In this document: in pieces, positions 6,518 through 8,116 of the stretch
Numbering within the stretch: position 1 is the stretch's first letter
Layout: each line of letters opens with the position of its first letter
NCBI GenBank assembly: GCA_012965485.1
Contig: DTSF01000267.1
Coordinates: 1 to 8,116, forward strand
Length of the DNA: 8,116 bases
Direction: 5' to 3'
Origin: Dehalococcoidia bacterium
GTDB lineage: Bacteria > Chloroflexota > Dehalococcoidia > SAR202 > UBA826
Translations under genes and position numbers: made by a program
The notes under the pieces: model-generated
Databases searched by the model: none
Told to the model about the DNA's origin: nothing
The model's input: only the letters and a program-made list of their open reading frames with translations

Positions 6518-6991
6518 AAGATTAGGTTTCCGTCCGGGCGTCGAAGGTTCTGACGGGCTCTTGCCGCCGTCTCGCCCGGGTCCCACTGGACTTTTCAGTA
6601 TCTTGTCCTGGATAGTGTGGATATCTGTGATGATGGATTCCATTGCGCGGTTGATGGCCGCCTTAGGGGTGCCCTTTTTTGTCCGGACATAGAAACGAGG
6701 TTCGTCCAGCAGGATATGGCCCATGTAGTAGGAAGCGTAGTCCACCTGCGGGTCAGCCAAGGTGCGATTGAGCAGTGGCCCTAACAGCGTCTCGTTTGCA
6801 TCCTCGATTTGAACTTCCAACTCATTTTCTGTTTGATTGATTACGGTAACTTCCATTTGGGTGCCTTTCATTGCCAGATTACTGGAATTGGTATCAGCAA
6901 TCATATGCCGATTATTTAAGTACTTGGTTTTTTCCGCCTTCCCGACACGGTCCAGAATCCACAACATCGTGTTGAAAGGACTACGCGTCAC
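5738..6991 (-). CDS. RNA polymerase subunit L fused in frame to an MvaI/BcnI-type restriction endonuclease
   Basis: The 417-codon frame has three parts. Residues 1-40 are probably not translated, because a TATA-like element lies within them. Residues 46-132 match archaeal RNA polymerase subunit L (RpoL), a roughly 90-residue assembly subunit. Key stretches are NETLLGPLLNRTL, DYASYYMGH, LLDEPRFYVRT and the final helix AINRAMESIITDI. A Pro/Gly/Ser-rich linker (133-156) leads into an endonuclease of the MvaI/BcnI family, monomeric MutH-like enzymes cutting CC(W/S)GG-type sites. It has NTGIGKTLEDLMGIEENN (196-213), the catalytic PD-ExK-like PDFGNIEIKS (D218, E223, K225), VTLFTKSPEP (235-244) and a C-terminal HDHGSGFRI resembling the HDRGPHLRI of BcnI. 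From GTG 6,517 (residue 159) the nuclease would be 259 residues, near the family size. GTG 6,991 has GGAGG nine bases upstream; ATG 6,871 or 6,856 is likelier for RpoL. Specificity cannot be read from sequence. Whether one fused protein or two are made is unknown. Confidence 0.85.
   Translation of the reverse strand: MTRSPFNTMLWILDRVGKAEKTKYLNNRHMIADTNSSNLAMKGTQMEVTVINQTENELEVQIEDANETLLGPLLNRTLADPQVDYASYYMGHILLDEPRFYVRTKKGTPKAAINRAMESIITDIHTIQDKILKSPVGPGRDGGKSPSEPSTPGRKPNLVHQEQLIPNDLDSELEKFIAGFEKIRDMGFVKSHRTHNTGIGKTLEDLMGIEENNIDGPDFGNIEIKSQRAFSGSKVTLFTKSPEPSGVNSIMREKYGIQKYEDRPEIKELHASIFTKFNRVYGKWGFRMNPDDVQRKIYLEIKELETDKLEDVDIWYDYETIENIIENKLRFLAYVEADRRKTEEGEEFHYRACTIFFNSSFDKFMDLLKNNQIQYDIRIGSYKTPGRKNYGKLHDHGSGFRINKDNMSKIFETHSII
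6520..6871 (-). other. rpoL: rpoL portion of the fused frame (from ATG 6,871)
   Basis: This part encodes the small archaeal RNA polymerase subunit that pairs with subunit D to start polymerase assembly. Coding from ATG 6,871 (MKGTQMEV) or ATG 6,856 (MEVTVINQ) gives a domain of the normal size and complete from first strand to last helix. It lacks its own stop codon: the frame runs through a Pro/Gly/Ser linker into the nuclease. It is GC-rich compared with the nuclease part. Confidence 0.8.
6913..6920 (-). promoter_or_regulatory. TATA-like element for rpoL
   Basis: CTTAAATA on the minus strand resembles an archaeal TATA box. It would place the transcription start near 6,890, about 19 bases before ATG 6,871. 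This argues that the longer reading from GTG 6,991 is not the natural rpoL start. Confidence 0.45.
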
Positions 6992-7215
6992 GCTCTCTAG
7001 CCTCCTGGTACAGCCTCAGGTCTTCCGAGCTCAGCCCCGCCTTGCTCAGCAGTGGTGTAGCGATCCAGTGCCGCCTGCGCCTCGTTCTGCGCAAACGTGC
7101 CCTCATCCTTCTTGGCATCATCGTATAGACGCTTTACTTTCAGCGCTTTGTCCAGAGTCTTCAGTTGCTCAGGCGTGTAGTCCAGTGCAGGTTCGGAAGC
7201 CGAGGCTCCGGGAGG
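6981..7215 (-). pseudogene. C-terminal remnant of a small host gene, with a frameshift
   Basis: Directly after the methyltransferase stop, and in the same frame, the minus strand reads as a GC-rich coding segment: PPGASASEPALDYTPEQ, LKTLDKALKVKRLYDDAK, then KDEGTFAQNEAQAALDRYTT. Continuing in that frame gives an unlikely Gly-rich ending with a stop at 6,997-6,999. Shifting frame near 7,050 gives a more natural helical ending, LLSKAGLSSEDLRLYQEARE then RDA, with a stop at 6,981-6,983. No start codon of its own is evident, since the 5' part would lie where the methyltransferase gene now is. I read it as the truncated, frameshifted end of the gene that once preceded rpoL. The helical pattern vaguely recalls DUF2786-like domains, but I would not assign it. 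Confidence 0.45.
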
Positions 7216-8115
7216 CTACTTCCGCATTACAATAATATGCTCTTTGACCATTGTTGAAAGCGTTTTTCCAGCAATATTGGATGGTGAGTTTCTGGACGGC
7301 ATTCTTTTGTTAGGAATGTTACGGCCATGAGTAACGACATGTTCAAAACCATTCTTTTCAAAGACCCACTGTGTGAATTTATCAGTAGGTAATTTTTCTC
7401 CAGAAACAGTTCGATTCGAAACAACATAACAAGCATGTCCTCCTTCTTCGATCACAGTGCATACGTTGGCGATCGACAATTCATATTCGCGATAGAAATC
7501 CATAATTTGCTTTGCTCTAACTTCAGAAACCTCCGTGATTTTGGCCATGGTCTCATCCATCAAATCAAATCCAAAATTAGTGACATCGGTTTTCCCACCC
7601 CCCATCAGATTTCGGTCAAGTTTGCCACTAGGCACTTCACTGAGATTCAGCCACACGTTACCCAGCCAGGAATATTGACCATAAGCGACCGTGGTTCCTG
7701 AATCTCCATAAGGGGGAGAAGTAACAACCAAGTTGACAGAATTCTTCCTTATTTTTCTACCACTAATTCCGTCTACGGTATTGAAATCATAAATCCTGAC
7801 TTTAGTGTTAGCGGAAACTGACTTCATGAAGTCCTTAACACCATTTAAATTCCGCTCCACCCTTCTCTCAAAAAGAGGATATAAATCTACAAAGAAATCA
7901 GACCTTTCTTCCTCTTTTATTCTGTAAAGTTTGAACTCCTGATTTCTTTGATAAGAAACCAATCTCAGGCATTCAGACAGAGTAATCAACAGAAATTTCT
8001 TAATCATCTCGTTTCTTGAATTGTTCATTATAGTGTCTTTGATATGCCCAATATCCACAATAGTTCTCTCAGGAAACCATTTCAGAAGTGTTTCGTGAGT
8101 GACAGCAATATCATC
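7216..8115 (-). CDS. DNA methyltransferase with TSPPY motif (N4-cytosine or N6-adenine), N-terminus cut by window edge
   Basis: It transfers a methyl group from S-adenosylmethionine to an amino group of a DNA base. The frame is open to 8,115, and the GTG at 8,058 is internal: residues before it (LLKWFPERTIVDIGHIKDTI) continue the domain. The 299 visible residues are a helical stretch with FLLITLSECLRLVS and EFKLYR, then motif IV TSPPYGDSGTT (bases about 7,722-7,690) followed by VAYGQYSWLG. Next come a helix-rich region, the strand GGHACYVVSNRTVSG, and a conserved-looking tail with NIPNKRMPSRNSP and a final MVKEHIIVMRK. The SAM-binding FxGxG motif is not visible and should lie upstream of the window. 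TSPPY is typical of N4-cytosine enzymes, though N6-adenine is not excluded. It reads toward the MvaI/BcnI-type nuclease and is the likely protecting partner. Its stop coincides with the start of the GC-rich segment. Confidence 0.88.
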   Translation of the reverse strand, partial: DDIAVTHETLLKWFPERTIVDIGHIKDTIMNNSRNEMIKKFLLITLSECLRLVSYQRNQEFKLYRIKEEERSDFFVDLYPLFERRVERNLNGVKDFMKSVSANTKVRIYDFNTVDGISGRKIRKNSVNLVVTSPPYGDSGTTVAYGQYSWLGNVWLNLSEVPSGKLDRNLMGGGKTDVTNFGFDLMDETMAKITEVSEVRAKQIMDFYREYELSIANVCTVIEEGGHACYVVSNRTVSGEKLPTDKFTQWVFEKNGFEHVVTHGRNIPNKRMPSRNSPSNIAGKTLSTMVKEHIIVMRK

Positions 8116-8116
8116 T

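Noticed and set aside
6872..6991. First 40 codons of the rpoL-nuclease frame as real protein
   Set aside because: They contain a TATA-like element, do not resemble RpoL, and precede ATG codons at the natural RpoL start. I keep the long frame only because a GGAGG lies upstream of GTG 6,991.
6837..7235. Plus-strand ORF of 132 codons across the GC-rich segment
   Set aside because: It is opposite rpoL and the gene remnant, and its Pro/Ser/Cys-rich translation is typical of an antisense shadow in GC-rich DNA.
7435..7701. Plus-strand ORF of 88 codons
   Set aside because: It lies antisense to the methyltransferase core, including part of the TSPPY region, and has no supporting signal.
8056..8058. 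GTG as start of the methyltransferase
   Set aside because: Nineteen more in-frame codons follow to the window edge and continue the domain, and the SAM-binding motif is still missing.
1..8116. CRISPR array, tRNA, rRNA or insertion-sequence ends
   Set aside because: I saw no regularly spaced DNA repeats, tRNA-like cloverleaf, rRNA sequence, transposase or terminal inverted repeats. The repeats found are at protein level only.

Overview
The window looks archaeal. The main evidence is that the 5' part of one minus-strand gene encodes a recognisable archaeal RNA polymerase subunit L (RpoL, the Rpb11 homologue). Archaeal-type TATA elements at plausible distances from two minus-strand starts support this. 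I cannot name the lineage. Most of the window is AT-rich (hand counts of about 35-38% GC in two 60-base samples) and reads as a restriction or defence island. A segment of roughly 0.7 kb around rpoL (about 6,540-7,215) is much richer in GC (62-67% in two samples) and looks like chromosomal housekeeping DNA embedded in the island.

Plus strand, 1-4,531: a compact, co-directional cluster. A gene cut by the left window edge ends at 725 and overlaps the next gene by one base. That gene ends at 1,645 and is followed by a strong Shine-Dalgarno and a small ORF (1,654-1,926). The small ORF reads, across a run of seven G, into a large superfamily 2 helicase (1,889-4,531). I think the small ORF and the helicase are one gene (about 958 residues) split by a one-base shift. 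The two upstream proteins and the C-terminus of the helicase share the same module, which I do not recognise. It starts near L-x-P/I-G-D-x-W/Y-P and ends with a GG-S/K-F/L-R/F-V-T-x-x-G-x-V/I-I-T strand followed by P-I-Y-L-G. At least five copies are visible in three neighbouring genes, which suggests the products work together.

Minus strand, 8,115-4,538: a DNA methyltransferase with a TSPPY motif (cut by the right edge) is followed by the GC-rich segment. This segment holds a frameshifted remnant of a small gene and then rpoL. The rpoL frame continues without a stop into a complete MvaI/BcnI-type restriction endonuclease, giving one 417-codon ORF. Downstream lies a 369-codon gene with a possible ribbon-helix-helix N-terminus and a four-cysteine zinc site. 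It converges on the helicase with six bases between the stop codons.

Interpretation: the methyltransferase and MvaI/BcnI-type nuclease are a natural restriction-modification pair. The helicase plus module proteins form a second unit that may be a separate or cooperating defence system. The two oddest points are the repeated module linking helicase and accessory proteins, and the rpoL segment placed between the methyltransferase and the nuclease and fused in frame to the nuclease. The second is either a remarkable gene fusion or an assembly or amplification chimera, and the sequence alone cannot decide.
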